Positions 25,721-34,813 of a stretch of DNA of 64,000 nt are shown one piece after another. A model generated the notes under the pieces. That model had not been told where the DNA came from. It saw only the letters and a list, made by a program, of their open reading frames with translations, and ran no database searches. Position numbers and translations under genes: made by a program. The DNA is taken from the NCBI RefSeq assembly GCF_945957345.1, contig NZ_CAMFKW010000009.1, positions 61,371 to 125,370 of the forward strand. Reading direction: 5' to 3'. Each line of letters starts with the position of its first letter. Positions within the stretch are counted from its first letter, which is position 1. The stretch is from an uncultured Allobosea sp. (GTDB lineage: Bacteria > Pseudomonadota > Alphaproteobacteria > Rhizobiales > Beijerinckiaceae).

Positions 25721-26350
25721 ATGAGCGGACAACACCACCACGATCACGACCATCATCACGACAACCACTTCACCGCCATCGAGGCCCGGGTGAAGGCGCT
25801 GGAAACGCTGATGGTTCAGAAGGGTTATGTCGACCCGGCCGCGCTCGACGCGATCATCGACACCTACGAGACCAAGATCGGCCCGCGCGACGGCGCCCGC
25901 ATCGTCGCCAAGGCCTGGACCGATCCGGCCTTCGCCGAGCGGCTGAAGGCGGATGGCACGGCTGCCGCGGCCGAGCTGGGCTATGGCGGGCGCGGCGGCG
26001 AGCACATCGTCGCCTGCTTCAACACGCCGGAGCAGCATAACCTGATCGTCTGCACGCTCTGCTCCTGCTATCCGTGGCCGGTGCTGGGGCTGCCGCCGGT
26101 CTGGTACAAATCCCCGCCCTATCGCGCCAAGGCGGTGATCGACCCGCGCGGCACCATCGCCGATTTCGGCGTGACGCTGCCGGAGAGCCAGCGCATCCGC
26201 GTCTGGGATTCGACGGCCGAGACCCGCTTCATCGTCATCCCGATGCGCCCGGCCGGCACCGAGGGCTGGAGCGAGGAAAAGCTCGCCAGCATCGTCACGC
26301 GCGATTCGATGATCGGCACCGGCCTCCCCCGCATGGAGGATGCCGCATGA
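25721..26350 (+). CDS. nthA: Nitrile hydratase alpha subunit, cobalt type
   Basis: Metal-binding subunit, 209 residues. The claw motif [11 protein letters not shown] holds Cys111, Cys114 and Cys116; Thr after the first Cys marks the cobalt type, whereas iron enzymes have Ser. In the active enzyme two of the cysteines are oxidised to sulfenic and sulfinic forms. The N terminus is unusually His-rich (ten His among residues 5-16, [12 protein letters not shown]), which could buffer cobalt. AGGAGG precedes the ATG. The stop overlaps the beta-subunit start (ATGA). The enzyme hydrates nitriles to amides. Confidence 0.95.
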   Translation: MSGQHHHDHDHHHDNHFTAIEARVKALETLMVQKGYVDPAALDAIIDTYETKIGPRDGARIVAKAWTDPAFAERLKADGTAAAAELGYGGRGGEHIVACFNTPEQHNLIVCTLCSCYPWPVLGLPPVWYKSPPYRAKAVIDPRGTIADFGVTLPESQRIRVWDSTAETRFIVIPMRPAGTEGWSEEKLASIVTRDSMIGTGLPRMEDAA

Positions 26351-27006
26351 ACAGCGCCCACGATCTCGGCGGCCAGATGGCCTTCGGCCCGGTCGTCCCC
26401 GAGCCGAACGAGCCGGTCTTCCACGGCGACTGGGAGAAGCGCGTGCTCGCGATCAATGTCGCGGCCGGCGCCATGGGCGCCTGGACCATCGACGAGATCC
26501 GCCACGCCCGCGAGAGCCTGCCACCAGCGCAATACCTCTCCTCGACCTATTACGAGATCTGGCTCGCCGCCCTCGACAAGGTACTGATCGGGCACGGCTT
26601 CCTGAGCGCCGACGAACTCGCAACCGGCAAGCCGGCGCCCGAACGCCGCGAGCCCAAGCGCGTGCTCAAGGGCGAAGAGGTCGCGGGCGTCCTGCGCCGC
26701 GGTTTCCCCTATGAGCGCAAGGCCGAGGCGCCGGCCCGCTTCGCCGTCGGCGACAGGATTCGCACCATCGTGATGCACCCGCAGCACCACACCCGCCTGC
26801 CGCGCTACGCCCGCGGCAAGACCGGCGTGGTCGAGCGCGTTACCGGCTGCCATGTCTTCCCGGATACAGGTTCGCAAGGGCAGCCCGAGACGGCGCAATG
26901 GCTCTACACGGTCGTCTTCGACGGCTGCGAACTCTGGGGCCGCGATGCCGACCCGACCTCCACTGTCAGCATCGAGGCCTGGGAGAGCTATCTTGAACCG
27001 GCCTGA
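26347..27006 (+). CDS. nthB: Nitrile hydratase beta subunit
   Basis: A 219-residue beta subunit. It starts [16 protein letters not shown], the invariant opening of the family. GDWEKRVLA follows. A C-terminal SH3-like barrel carries VGDRIRT and [17 protein letters not shown]. Two Arg residues of the beta subunit normally hydrogen-bond the oxidised cysteines of alpha. The start overlaps the alpha stop by four bases and the end overlaps the activator start, so the three genes are tightly coupled. Confidence 0.95.
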   Translation: MNSAHDLGGQMAFGPVVPEPNEPVFHGDWEKRVLAINVAAGAMGAWTIDEIRHARESLPPAQYLSSTYYEIWLAALDKVLIGHGFLSADELATGKPAPERREPKRVLKGEEVAGVLRRGFPYERKAEAPARFAVGDRIRTIVMHPQHHTRLPRYARGKTGVVERVTGCHVFPDTGSQGQPETAQWLYTVVFDGCELWGRDADPTSTVSIEAWESYLEPA

Positions 27007-27379
27007 GACCGATCTGGCGGCAGCCTTGGCCGCCGGCACGCCGATCCCGCGCGATGCCGAGGGCCCGATCTTCGCCGAGCCTTGGCAGGCGCAAGCCTTC
27101 GCTTTGGTCGTCGAACTCCAGAACAAGGGCGTCTTCACCGCCGATGAATGGGCGCAGGCGCTCGGCGCCGAAATCCGTGAAGCGCTCGCCGCCGGTGGCT
27201 GCAAGGACGGCTCGGACTATTACGAGCGCTGGTGCGAGGCGCTGGAACACCTGCTGATCGCGAAGGGGCTCGCCTCCCATGCTGGCGTCGACGCGCTCGC
27301 CGCCTCCTGGGCCCGCGCTGCCGAGGCGACGCCGCATGGCAAGCCGATCCTGCTGGAGAACGATCCGCTGCGGAGCTGA
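26993..27379 (+). CDS. Nitrile hydratase accessory/activator protein
   Basis: A 128-residue protein of the beta-subunit-like activator family (P14K/NhlE type), which delivers cobalt by subunit exchange with alpha. The start is a TTG at 26993 because GGGAGAGC stands directly upstream inside the beta gene; the next in-frame starts would lose the conserved N terminus. Seen: EGPIFAEPWQAQAFALVV, then GVFTADEWAQALGAEI and YYERWCEALEHLL. It ends five bases from the convergent NicO gene, with a 6-bp hairpin (GGAGCT/AGCTCC) covering the two stops. Confidence 0.9.
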   Translation: MNRPETDLAAALAAGTPIPRDAEGPIFAEPWQAQAFALVVELQNKGVFTADEWAQALGAEIREALAAGGCKDGSDYYERWCEALEHLLIAKGLASHAGVDALAASWARAAEATPHGKPILLENDPLRS

Positions 27380-27383
27380 GCCT

Positions 27384-28406
27384 CTAGCTCCCCATCCCAC
27401 CGATCCAGAGACCGGTGAACAGCGCCGCGCCGAGCACGGCGACGAAGGCGGCCGCCAGCAATTCGAGCCCAGCGATCAGCCGGGCCGAGCGCAGACTGCC
27501 GCCGCCGGCGAATTTCAGCGCCGCGAACTTGAAGAACACCGCGAAAGCCGCGAGCGCCCCTGTGGTAAGCGCCGTGCCCAAAGCCATGGCGAAGGTCGCG
27601 GCGATGCCGGCCCAGAACAGCCCTTGCGCATTCGCGAAGACCAGGATGATCAGTGCCCCCGCGCAGGGCCGCGCACCCGCCGCGACGACGACGCCCGCCA
27701 TGTCACGCCAGCCGGAAAGCCGCGAAACCTGCTCGGCATCGGGCATATGGACATGGTCACAAGCCTCCGGGTCATGCGCCCCGCCCGCTTCCAGCCTGAC
27801 CAATGCGCCGGACTTTCGCCAGACCATCAGCAGCCCGACCAGCGCCACCAGCAGGAAGCTGCCCTGCTCGATCACGGTCGTCGCGGCGTTCATCTGCATC
27901 GCGGTCACCCGCAGCAGCAGCGTCGCCACGCTCACGATCGCAATCGCGACCACGGCCTGCAGCAGGGCGGCTGCGAAGCTGAGGCCCAGGCCGCGCTTCA
28001 GGCTGCGATTATCGGCGACGATATAGCCGGAGATCACAGCCTTGCCGTGTCCCGGCCCAGCCGCATGGAAGACGCCGTAGCCGAAGGACAGCCCCAGCAA
28101 GCCCCAGAGCGCAGCCGGCGCCGTCGCGATCGCCTTCAGCGTCGCCGTCAGTTCGCGATAGAAGCTCGATTGCCAAGCGATCAGCACGGCGCCAAAACCG
28201 GTAGTCGACGGCAGCGCCTCACGCGGCAGGGCCGTGCCGAAAGGATTGCGCGGCGGGGGCGGAGGCGGCGGGCTGACGCTCGCGATCAGCAAGGCCAGGA
28301 GTACAACCACGCCCCCGACCAGAAACAGCGCCAGCGCGCAGGCGATCAGGCGCCGCGATAGCGCAGCTCCGGCCGGGCGTGCTGTCTCGGCCGATGTCAC
28401 GGACAT
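27384..28406 (-). CDS. NicO-family nickel/cobalt efflux permease
   Basis: Membrane protein of 340 residues with about seven spans and a proline-rich loop (PPPPPPP) after the first. The family motifs are HAAGPGHGKAVISGY and GARPCAGALIILVFA, both with likely metal ligands. A short His/Asp segment (HDPEACDHVHMPD) lies in a cytoplasmic loop. It overlaps the DUF1007 gene by ten bases, the usual NicO-DUF1007 pair. It ends four bases from the cobalt nitrile hydratase operon. That is a suggestive but not proven link to cobalt balance; a nickel role is equally possible. Confidence 0.88.
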   Translation of the reverse strand: MSVTSAETARPAGAALSRRLIACALALFLVGGVVVLLALLIASVSPPPPPPPRNPFGTALPREALPSTTGFGAVLIAWQSSFYRELTATLKAIATAPAALWGLLGLSFGYGVFHAAGPGHGKAVISGYIVADNRSLKRGLGLSFAAALLQAVVAIAIVSVATLLLRVTAMQMNAATTVIEQGSFLLVALVGLLMVWRKSGALVRLEAGGAHDPEACDHVHMPDAEQVSRLSGWRDMAGVVVAAGARPCAGALIILVFANAQGLFWAGIAATFAMALGTALTTGALAAFAVFFKFAALKFAGGGSLRSARLIAGLELLAAAFVAVLGAALFTGLWIGGMGS

Positions 28407-29041
28407 GCCACCAGCGCCCGTGTCGTCACCTCAAGCCCGCTGACATCGGGCGTCGCGGTGATGTCGGCCTCGGAAAGGCGCTTCTGCGTCGCATCGTCGA
28501 GCTTGGGGGGGCGGTTGACCCGCACGACGCAGCCTTGCGGCGCCCCCTTGGTCACGACCGCATCCGGCGCATCGACGATGTCGAAGGCGACGAAATAGGT
28601 GGGGTCGCCGATCTCGATGCCGAAGGAGCGCGCCTTGGCCGGGGTCTTCAACGGCAGCGTGAAGACCAGCGTCAGCACCTTGTTGTCGAAGGACATGACC
28701 TGCTCCCCCGGCGTGCCGAATTCCTGCTTGCGGCCGTTGAGCTTGGCGGCGGTGAAGAAATCGACATCCGGCAGCGATTCCACATTGATCTTTGCGAGAT
28801 CGGCCAACTCGTCCGAGGTCAGCTTGCCGTCGCCATTCTTATCGAGCCCTTGGGTGATGTAGGCCGAATAGGCTTCGTCGAAGCTCCAATGGTGCCGGAT
28901 CGCCTGCACCGCGCCATCAGGCGAAAAGACGATTTCGGCTTTGGCCGCGACGAAGACATGCGGATGCGCAGCCGCCGGCCCGGCCGCGATGGCCGCCAGC
29001 ATGAGCCCGGCGAGGGCCGTCAAAGATGCGCGTCGCGTCAA
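28397..29041 (-). CDS. DUF1007 periplasmic protein with EF-hand-like loop
   Basis: A 214-residue exported protein, partner of NicO permeases. The TTG at 29041 is the start because GGAGG stands eight bases before it. The signal peptide ends at PAAAHPHVF, and the HPHVF sequence just after cleavage is the family's conserved metal-binding-like opening. Residues around 68-80 read DKNGDGKLTSDE, a canonical EF-hand loop. FVAFDIVDAP follows. It presumably presents or senses the metal for the permease. Transcription is divergent from the indolepyruvate oxidoreductase gene. Confidence 0.88.
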   Translation of the reverse strand: MTRRASLTALAGLMLAAIAAGPAAAHPHVFVAAKAEIVFSPDGAVQAIRHHWSFDEAYSAYITQGLDKNGDGKLTSDELADLAKINVESLPDVDFFTAAKLNGRKQEFGTPGEQVMSFDNKVLTLVFTLPLKTPAKARSFGIEIGDPTYFVAFDIVDAPDAVVTKGAPQGCVVRVNRPPKLDDATQKRLSEADITATPDVSGLEVTTRALVACP

Positions 29042-29253
29042 AGGCGAAACCTCCGTGATCCCGGCTTGCGTGGATCATGGTGAAGCGATCGTCAACGACC
29101 GTGACGGGCGTGCGACGCTTCGCAACAGCCATCCCCGCCAAACAGGGCCAAATCGCGGCGCCTCCGCTGGACGCGCACCAGCCGTTCCCGCAATTCTCTG
29201 GACCCGGCCCCGAAAACTGGAATGATACCAGATCAATTGACCGCCCTTAGCCG

Positions 29254-29276
29254 ATATGTCAGCCTTGCTGACATAT
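29254..29276. promoter_or_regulatory. Perfect 23-bp inverted repeat, probable operator
   Basis: ATATGTCAGC (29254-29263) and GCTGACATAT (29267-29276) are exact complements with CTT between. It lies about 75 bases before the oxidoreductase start at 29351, in the 309-base gap between divergent genes. No other strong signal is seen in the gap apart from a TGAT-N5-ATCA at 29223-29235. The binding protein is unknown; the Crp-family regulator downstream is one candidate. Confidence 0.65.
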
Positions 29277-29350
29277 TCGCCGCGGAGACGGCAAAGCATG
29301 AGGCCGGGACCACTGGCCCGTCGCGGGAAACGACGATCCGGGAGGCCGCC

Positions 29351-32300
29351 ATGGCCCAGGCACCACGGAAATCCGGCACCGAAGCGGGCGCGCTGCGCAG
29401 CGTCGCGCTCGACGACAAATACGATCTCGATAAGCGCGAGGTCTTCCTCACCGGCACCCAGGCCGTCGCCCGCATGCTGCTGATGCAGCGCGAGCGTGAC
29501 CGGCAGGCCGGGCTCGACACGGCCGGCTTCGTCTCCGGCTATCGCGGCTCCCCGCTCGGCGGGCTCGACCAGCAATTGATGCGGGCGTCCAAGCCGCTCA
29601 AGGCCGCAAACATCGTCTTCCAGCCCGGCCTGAACGAAGACCTTGCCGCCACCGCGATCTGGGGCACGCAGCAGGCGGGCCTCAGCGGCGAAGGCAAGCA
29701 TGACGGCGTCTTCGCGCTCTGGTACGGCAAGGGGCCGGGCGTCGACCGCTCCGGCGACGTCTTCCGCCATGGCAACATGGCCGGCACCGATCCCAAGGGC
29801 GGCGTCATCTGCCTGATGGGCGACGACCACACCGCGGAATCATCGACCAACGCCCACCAGACCGAATTCGTCCTGGTCGACCGGATGATGCCGATCCTCA
29901 ACCCGGCCGGCGTGCAGGAGATCATCGATTACGGCCTGCACGGCATCGCGCTCTCGCGCTTCGCCTCGGTCTGGGTCGGCATCAAATGCGTCAAGGACAA
30001 CATCGAATCGACGGCTTCCGTCGACGGTTCGCTCGACCGCGTCAGCATCGTCACGCCGACCGACTACACCCCGCCGCCCGGCGGCCTCGCCATCCGCCGC
30101 GAGCTCGATTTCGTCGAGCAGGAGCGCCGGATGCATCTCTACAAGCGCGATGCGATGCTGGCCTATCTGCGCGCCAACAAGCTGAACCGCATCGTCACTC
30201 AGGGCGGCAAGACGCCGCGCATCGGCATCGCCACCGTCGGCAAATCCTATCTCGACGTCCAGCAGGCGCTGGCCGATCTCGGCATCGACGAGGTTCGCGC
30301 CAATGATTTGGGCATCCGCCTGTTCAAGCTCGCCTGTCCATGGCCGATCGATCCGGCCGAGCTGAAGGCCTTCGCCGAAGGTCTCGACCTGATCATGGTG
30401 GTCGAGGAAAAGCGCTCGCTGATCGAGGTCCAGGTCCGCGAAGAGCTTTACGGCGCCAAGCACCAGCCGATGGTGATCGGCAAGAAGGACGAGAACGGCG
30501 ATTGGCTCTTCCCCGTCCATGGCGCGCTCGATCCCAACGATATCGCCATCGCGCTCGGCGGCCGCCTGCTGCAATACCACGACGATCCCGCCCTGCGCGC
30601 CCGGCTGGAGGAGATCGCTGCGGCGCAAGGGCGGCTCGCCGAAGCGCAGGAGATCGCACGGCGGACGCCCTATTTCTGCTCGGGCTGCCCGCATAATTCC
30701 TCGACCGTCGTGCCCGAGGGCTCGCGCGCCTATGCCGGCATCGGCTGCCATTACATGGTGCAGTGGATGGACCGCGACACGGCGGGCTTCACCCAGATGG
30801 GCGGCGAGGGCGCGAACTGGGTCGGCGAAGCGCCGTTCTCGAAACGTGGCCATGTCTTCCAGAATCTCGGCGACGGCACCTATACCCATTCCGGCTCGCT
30901 CGCGATCCGCTGGGCCGTCGCGAGCGGCGTCACCATCACCTACAAGCTGCTCTACAACGACGCCGTCGCCATGACCGGCGGACAGCAGGCGGAAGGCCAT
31001 CTCTCGCCCGACCAGATGGCAAGGCAGGTCGCAGCCGAGGGCGTGCAGCGCATCGCCGTCGTCAGCGACGATCCCGGCAAATATCCGCCGGGAACGCAGT
31101 GGCCGGCCGGTACCACCCTGCACCATCGCGACGAACTCGACGCCATCCAGCGCGAACTGGCCGGAACCTCCGGCGTCTCGCTGCTGCTCTACGACCAGAC
31201 CTGCGCCACCGAAAAGCGCCGCCGGCGCAAGCGCGGCGCTTATCCCGATCCCGACAAGCGCGTCATCGTCAACGAGCTGGTCTGCGAAGGCTGCGGCGAT
31301 TGCGGCGTTCAGTCGAACTGCGTCTCCGTGCAGCCGCTGGAGACCGAATTCGGCCGCAAGCGCCAGATCGACCAGTCGAACTGCAACAAGGACTTTTCCT
31401 GCATAAAGGGCTTTTGCCCGTCCTTCGTCACGGTCCATGGCGCGAAGCCCAAGAAAGCCGACCCGCTCCGGCTCGATGCTGCTGCGCTCGGTGAAACCGA
31501 ACTGCCCGAACCGATCGTACCGACGCTCGACCGCAGCTTCGCGGTGATCGTCACCGGCGTCGGCGGCACCGGCGTCGTCACCATCGGCGCCATCCTCGGC
31601 ATGGCCGCGCATCTCGAAGGCAAGGGCTGCGGCATGATCGACATGGCCGGCCTCGCCCAGAAGGGCGGTGCCGTCTTCAGCCACGTCAAGCTCGCCCCGC
31701 ACCCGGACGACATCCACGCCATCCGCGTCACCGCCGGACAGGCCGATCTCGTGCTGGGCTGCGACTTGACGGTCACCGGCTCGAAGAAGGTTCTCGGCGC
31801 GATCCGGCCCGAGCGCGGCACCGTCATCGTCAACACCGCCGAGAGCCTGCCGGGCGATTTCACCCGCAATGCCGATTTTTCGCTGCCGACCGAGCGCCTG
31901 AAGCGCGCGATCCTTTCGGCCGCCGGCCGCGAGCAGACGCATTTCATCGATGCGACGGCGGCCGCCGTCGCCTTCCTCGGCAATGCCATCGCCGCCAATA
32001 TGTTCATGCTCGGCCATGCCTGGCAGCTCGGCGCGGTGCCGCTCTCGCGCGCGGCGCTGCTCAGGGCGATCGAGCTCAACGGCGAGGCCGTCGCCATGAA
32101 CAAGCAGGCCTTCGAGCTCGGCCGCCGCGCCGCGCATGACCCTGAAGCGCTCGGCGGCCTGCTCTCGCAAAGCAAGGCCGCGACGCCGGGCCGCCAGCTC
32201 TCGCAGACGCTGGACGAGATCATCGAGCGCCGCGTCACCTTCCTCACCGCCTATCAGAATGCTGCCTATGCGGCGCGCTACCGCCATCTCGTCGCCCGCG

Positions 32301-32893
32301 TGCAGACGCGGGAGGCGGCGGTGATGCCCGGCCAGAGCGCGCTCAGCGAGGCCGTCGCGCGCAACCTCTTCAAGCTGATGGCCTACAAGGACGAATACGA
32401 GGTCGCCCGGCTCTACAGCGACGGCGCCTTCCGCAAGCAGGTGGCCGCCACCTTCGAGGCCGAGAGCAGCGAGGGCAAGAAGCTGCGCTACGAGTTCCAT
32501 CTCGCCCCGCCGCTGCTGGCGCGGCGCGACCCGAATACCAACCTGCCTCGCAAGGTGAGCTTCGGCCCCTGGATGATGGGCGCGTTCTCCGTGCTGGCGA
32601 AGCTCAAGGGCCTGCGTGGCACGGCTTTCGATTTCTTCGGCTACACGCAGGAGCGCCGCACGGAGCGACAGCTGATCGCGGATTACGAGGCGCTATTGAA
32701 CGAGCTGCTGACCAAGCTCACGCTGGATAACCATGCGCTCTGCGTGGCGCTGGCCGCGACGCCTGAAAAGATCCGCGGCTTCGGCCACGTCAAGGAACGG
32801 CACCTCAAGGCAGCGAAGGCGGAGGAGGCCGCGCTGTTAGCGCAGTTGCGCGATGGATCGCCTTCAGCCGCACTGCCGCAGGCCGCCGAATGA
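29351..32893 (+). CDS. Indolepyruvate:ferredoxin oxidoreductase, fused alpha-beta type
   Basis: A 1180-residue fusion of IorA-like and IorB-like modules; it oxidatively decarboxylates aryl- or branched 2-oxoacids to acyl-CoA with ferredoxin. The ATG at 29351 has GGGAGG upstream; a start at 29222 would place the operator repeat inside the gene. An N-terminal pyruvate-oxidoreductase domain (GFVSGYRGSPLGG) comes first. The TPP-binding module follows, with CSGCPHNSSTVVPEG and GIGCHYMV. Next is an iron-sulfur cysteine cluster (CEGCGDCGVQSNC, then CNKDFSCIKGFCPS). The C-terminal gamma-type domain has VTGVGGTGVVTIG. Aerobes use it in aromatic amino-acid breakdown. Confidence 0.93.
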   Translation: MAQAPRKSGTEAGALRSVALDDKYDLDKREVFLTGTQAVARMLLMQRERDRQAGLDTAGFVSGYRGSPLGGLDQQLMRASKPLKAANIVFQPGLNEDLAATAIWGTQQAGLSGEGKHDGVFALWYGKGPGVDRSGDVFRHGNMAGTDPKGGVICLMGDDHTAESSTNAHQTEFVLVDRMMPILNPAGVQEIIDYGLHGIALSRFASVWVGIKCVKDNIESTASVDGSLDRVSIVTPTDYTPPPGGLAIRRELDFVEQERRMHLYKRDAMLAYLRANKLNRIVTQGGKTPRIGIATVGKSYLDVQQALADLGIDEVRANDLGIRLFKLACPWPIDPAELKAFAEGLDLIMVVEEKRSLIEVQVREELYGAKHQPMVIGKKDENGDWLFPVHGALDPNDIAIALGGRLLQYHDDPALRARLEEIAAAQGRLAEAQEIARRTPYFCSGCPHNSSTVVPEGSRAYAGIGCHYMVQWMDRDTAGFTQMGGEGANWVGEAPFSKRGHVFQNLGDGTYTHSGSLAIRWAVASGVTITYKLLYNDAVAMTGGQQAEGHLSPDQMARQVAAEGVQRIAVVSDDPGKYPPGTQWPAGTTLHHRDELDAIQRELAGTSGVSLLLYDQTCATEKRRRRKRGAYPDPDKRVIVNELVCEGCGDCGVQSNCVSVQPLETEFGRKRQIDQSNCNKDFSCIKGFCPSFVTVHGAKPKKADPLRLDAAALGETELPEPIVPTLDRSFAVIVTGVGGTGVVTIGAILGMAAHLEGKGCGMIDMAGLAQKGGAVFSHVKLAPHPDDIHAIRVTAGQADLVLGCDLTVTGSKKVLGAIRPERGTVIVNTAESLPGDFTRNADFSLPTERLKRAILSAAGREQTHFIDATAAAVAFLGNAIAANMFMLGHAWQLGAVPLSRAALLRAIELNGEAVAMNKQAFELGRRAAHDPEALGGLLSQSKAATPGRQLSQTLDEIIERRVTFLTAYQNAAYAARYRHLVARVQTREAAVMPGQSALSEAVARNLFKLMAYKDEYEVARLYSDGAFRKQVAATFEAESSEGKKLRYEFHLAPPLLARRDPNTNLPRKVSFGPWMMGAFSVLAKLKGLRGTAFDFFGYTQERRTERQLIADYEALLNELLTKLTLDNHALCVALAATPEKIRGFGHVKERHLKAAKAEEAALLAQLRDGSPSAALPQAAE

Positions 32894-32985
32894 GACATGG
32901 AGCTTCCGGCGCCTCTTTGGTTCAACTTGAGTCCGCTTGCCGCCGCACGCCATATTGAGCCGACAGCCGGCTTCAAGGATTGCTT

Positions 32986-33660
32986 GTGATCACCCCTGAG
33001 GAACTGCGCGCCATCGCCTCTTGGTCCCGCGACCTGTCGGAGGCCGAGTTCGAGGAGGCGCGGCGCGGCGTCTCCTTCAAAACCTATGGCAAGAACGCCT
33101 CGATCTGCCATGTCGGCGACCGGCTGGAAGCCTGGACCGGCATCGCCGACGGACTGGTCAAGATGGCGACGACTTCGAAGACCGGCAAATCCGCGACGCT
33201 CGCCGGCATGCGCTCCGGCGCCTGGTTCGGCGAGGGCACCGTGATCAAGGCCGAGCCGCGGCGCTACGAACTGGTGGCTTTGCGCGAGACCCGGCTCGCG
33301 CTGATGCGGCGCTCGACCTTCCTCTGGCTGTTCGAGCACTCGGCCGCGTTCAACCGCTTCCTCGTCCACCAGTTCAACGAGCGCCTCGCGCAATTCATCT
33401 CGCTGGCCGAAACCGAGCGCACGCTCGATTCCACAGGCCGGCTCGCCCGCAACCTCGCCTGGCTGTTCAACCCGATCCTCTATCCTGATCTCGGCCGCAC
33501 GCTGGCGATCTCGCAGGAGGAACTTGGCATGCTCGCCGGCATATCCCGGCAGATGGCCAACCAGGGCCTGGCGAAGCTCGCCGATCTCGGTTTCATCGAG
33601 CTTGGCCATGGCAGCGTCACCATTCGCGACCTCGACCGGCTTTCCCGCTACGAAGGCTGA
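32986..33660 (+). CDS. Crp/Fnr-family transcriptional regulator
   Basis: A 224-residue regulator. The GTG at 32986 is preferred to a TTG at 32980 because AAGGA is correctly spaced for the former. A cyclic-nucleotide-binding-like beta barrel covers roughly 20-130 (GDRLEAWTGIADGLVKM, SGAWFGEGTVI). The HTH follows at about 170-200 (ISQEELGMLAGISRQMANQG). No N-terminal cysteine set is seen, so it is not an FNR-type oxygen sensor. The gene follows the oxidoreductase in the same direction after 92 bases and may regulate it; effector unknown. Confidence 0.88.
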   Translation: MITPEELRAIASWSRDLSEAEFEEARRGVSFKTYGKNASICHVGDRLEAWTGIADGLVKMATTSKTGKSATLAGMRSGAWFGEGTVIKAEPRRYELVALRETRLALMRRSTFLWLFEHSAAFNRFLVHQFNERLAQFISLAETERTLDSTGRLARNLAWLFNPILYPDLGRTLAISQEELGMLAGISRQMANQGLAKLADLGFIELGHGSVTIRDLDRLSRYEG

Positions 33661-33738
33661 GGATCGCGCTACGGCACCAAATCGCGTTTCGCGCGTTCCT
33701 TCTCCCGAACAGCCCAGGCTGAGAAAGGAACCGCCGCT

Positions 33739-33945
33739 ATGTTTGGTCTCCTCGACCTCTTCACGAAACGGGTCAACGACCAGATCGCCGAATACGCCGC
33801 CGTCCAGTCGGATGTCGCCCGGCGACTCTGGGGTGACTGGCTCGATCCTTTCCACGCCCACCAGCCCGCGAGAATCCCGGTTTCTCGCCAAAACCCTGGC
33901 GAAACGGCATCCCGCGCGCAGATGAAACGGCCTCCGCGTTTCTGA
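33739..33945 (+). CDS. Small hypothetical protein
   Basis: A possible 68-residue product, MFGLLDLFTKRVNDQIAEYA at the start, with a mostly helical first half and a Pro/Arg-rich tail. A purine-rich AAAGGAAC lies 11-12 bases upstream. It follows an imperfect hairpin (GTTCCTTCTC with GAGAAAGGAAC) that may terminate the regulator transcript. The absence of a known family and the weak ribosome spacing leave its status uncertain. Confidence 0.4.
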   Translation: MFGLLDLFTKRVNDQIAEYAAVQSDVARRLWGDWLDPFHAHQPARIPVSRQNPGETASRAQMKRPPRF

Positions 33946-34024
33946 ACGGCGCCTAACGCGACCGTTCAGGTCGCGTTGGATCGAGCCGTGCTCAGATAGG
34001 GCATATCGAACGAAGGAGACGACC

Positions 34025-34327
34025 ATGCGTGGAATTCTGATGGCAGCCGGCCTTGCGCTGGCTGCAATCGCCGCCACCCCAGCGACAGCGGCCCCAGCGA
34101 CAGCGGCCCCTGTAACGCTTCCGCAGGCCGAGACCCTCGATCGTCTGCCCGCCGAGTACACACGCGAGCATCGCCATTGGGAAAGGCGGCACGACAGGGA
34201 GAGGCACGGCTATTATCGCCACGGTCGTGGTTATGATCGCGGCTACGGCTATGGCCGCCGCCATGGCGGCCCGCCGCCCTGGGCGCCGGCGCATGGCTAT
34301 CGGCGCCACCATTACGAGCGCTTCTGA
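34025..34327 (+). CDS. Secreted Tyr/His/Gly/Arg-rich protein
   Basis: A 100-residue exported protein preceded by GAAGGAGA. The signal peptide (MRGILMAAGLALAAIAATPA) is followed by a short duplicated ATAAP segment, encoded by a 15-base near-exact repeat (CCAGCGACAGCGGCC at about 34080-34109). The mature part is dominated by His, Arg, Tyr and Gly, for example RGYDRGYGYGRRHGGPPP. This is like small periplasmic or surface proteins common in Hyphomicrobiales. No enzymatic motif is visible. Its role is unknown; a cell-envelope function is likely. Confidence 0.75.
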   Translation: MRGILMAAGLALAAIAATPATAAPATAAPVTLPQAETLDRLPAEYTREHRHWERRHDRERHGYYRHGRGYDRGYGYGRRHGGPPPWAPAHGYRRHHYERF

Positions 34328-34414
34328 CAATCTCCCATCCCGCTTCAGCGGCCCGCCATCGCCTGGGATGGCGGGCTTTGGCGTTTCCAGCTGGATCTCG
34401 CGAGGCGGAGGCGG

Positions 34415-34813
34415 CTAAACCGGCTCGTTGAACACCGCCTCGATGGCATGGCCGTCGGGATCGACCACGAAACCCGCGTAGTAATGCGGCCCGTAATGCG
34501 CACGCAGACCCGGAGCGCCATTGTCGCGTCCGCCATGGTGAAGCGCTGCCTCATGGAAACGGTCGACCGCGTCACGATCCGGCGCGGCGAAGGCGAGATG
34601 GAAACCCGGCCCCGGCGGCCTCTGCCCTTCCGGCCTGAGCTTCAGCGCGAGCTTGTCGCCCCCGCCCGGCAGGCCGTAGCCGACAGCCTGTCCCGCCTCG
34701 CCCGGCCGCAGATCCGACCAGACCCGGCCATAGCCGAGCGGCGCCAGCACCGCGTCATAGAAGGCGCTCGCACGCTCGATATCGGCGACACCGAAAGACA
34801 GATGATGCAGCAT
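34415..34813 (-). CDS. VOC-superfamily (glyoxalase-like) protein
   Basis: A 132-residue single-domain VOC protein. The ATG at 34813 is chosen because GAGGGG lies before it; a GTG at 34828 is in frame. The beta-alpha-beta-beta-beta modules begin MLHHLSFGVADIERASAFYD and end with YYAGFVVDPDGHAIEAVF, where the last Glu is the usual metal ligand, with His near the start. Members include glyoxalases, dioxygenases and resistance proteins; this short form has no assigned substrate. Confidence 0.85.
   Translation of the reverse strand: MLHHLSFGVADIERASAFYDAVLAPLGYGRVWSDLRPGEAGQAVGYGLPGGGDKLALKLRPEGQRPPGPGFHLAFAAPDRDAVDRFHEAALHHGGRDNGAPGLRAHYGPHYYAGFVVDPDGHAIEAVFNEPV

Noticed and set aside
29840..32500. 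Very long open frame on the minus strand inside the indolepyruvate oxidoreductase gene
   Set aside because: It is the complement shadow of a high-GC gene. Its product is Arg/Gly/Asp-rich with no domain, while the plus-strand frame has full family motifs.
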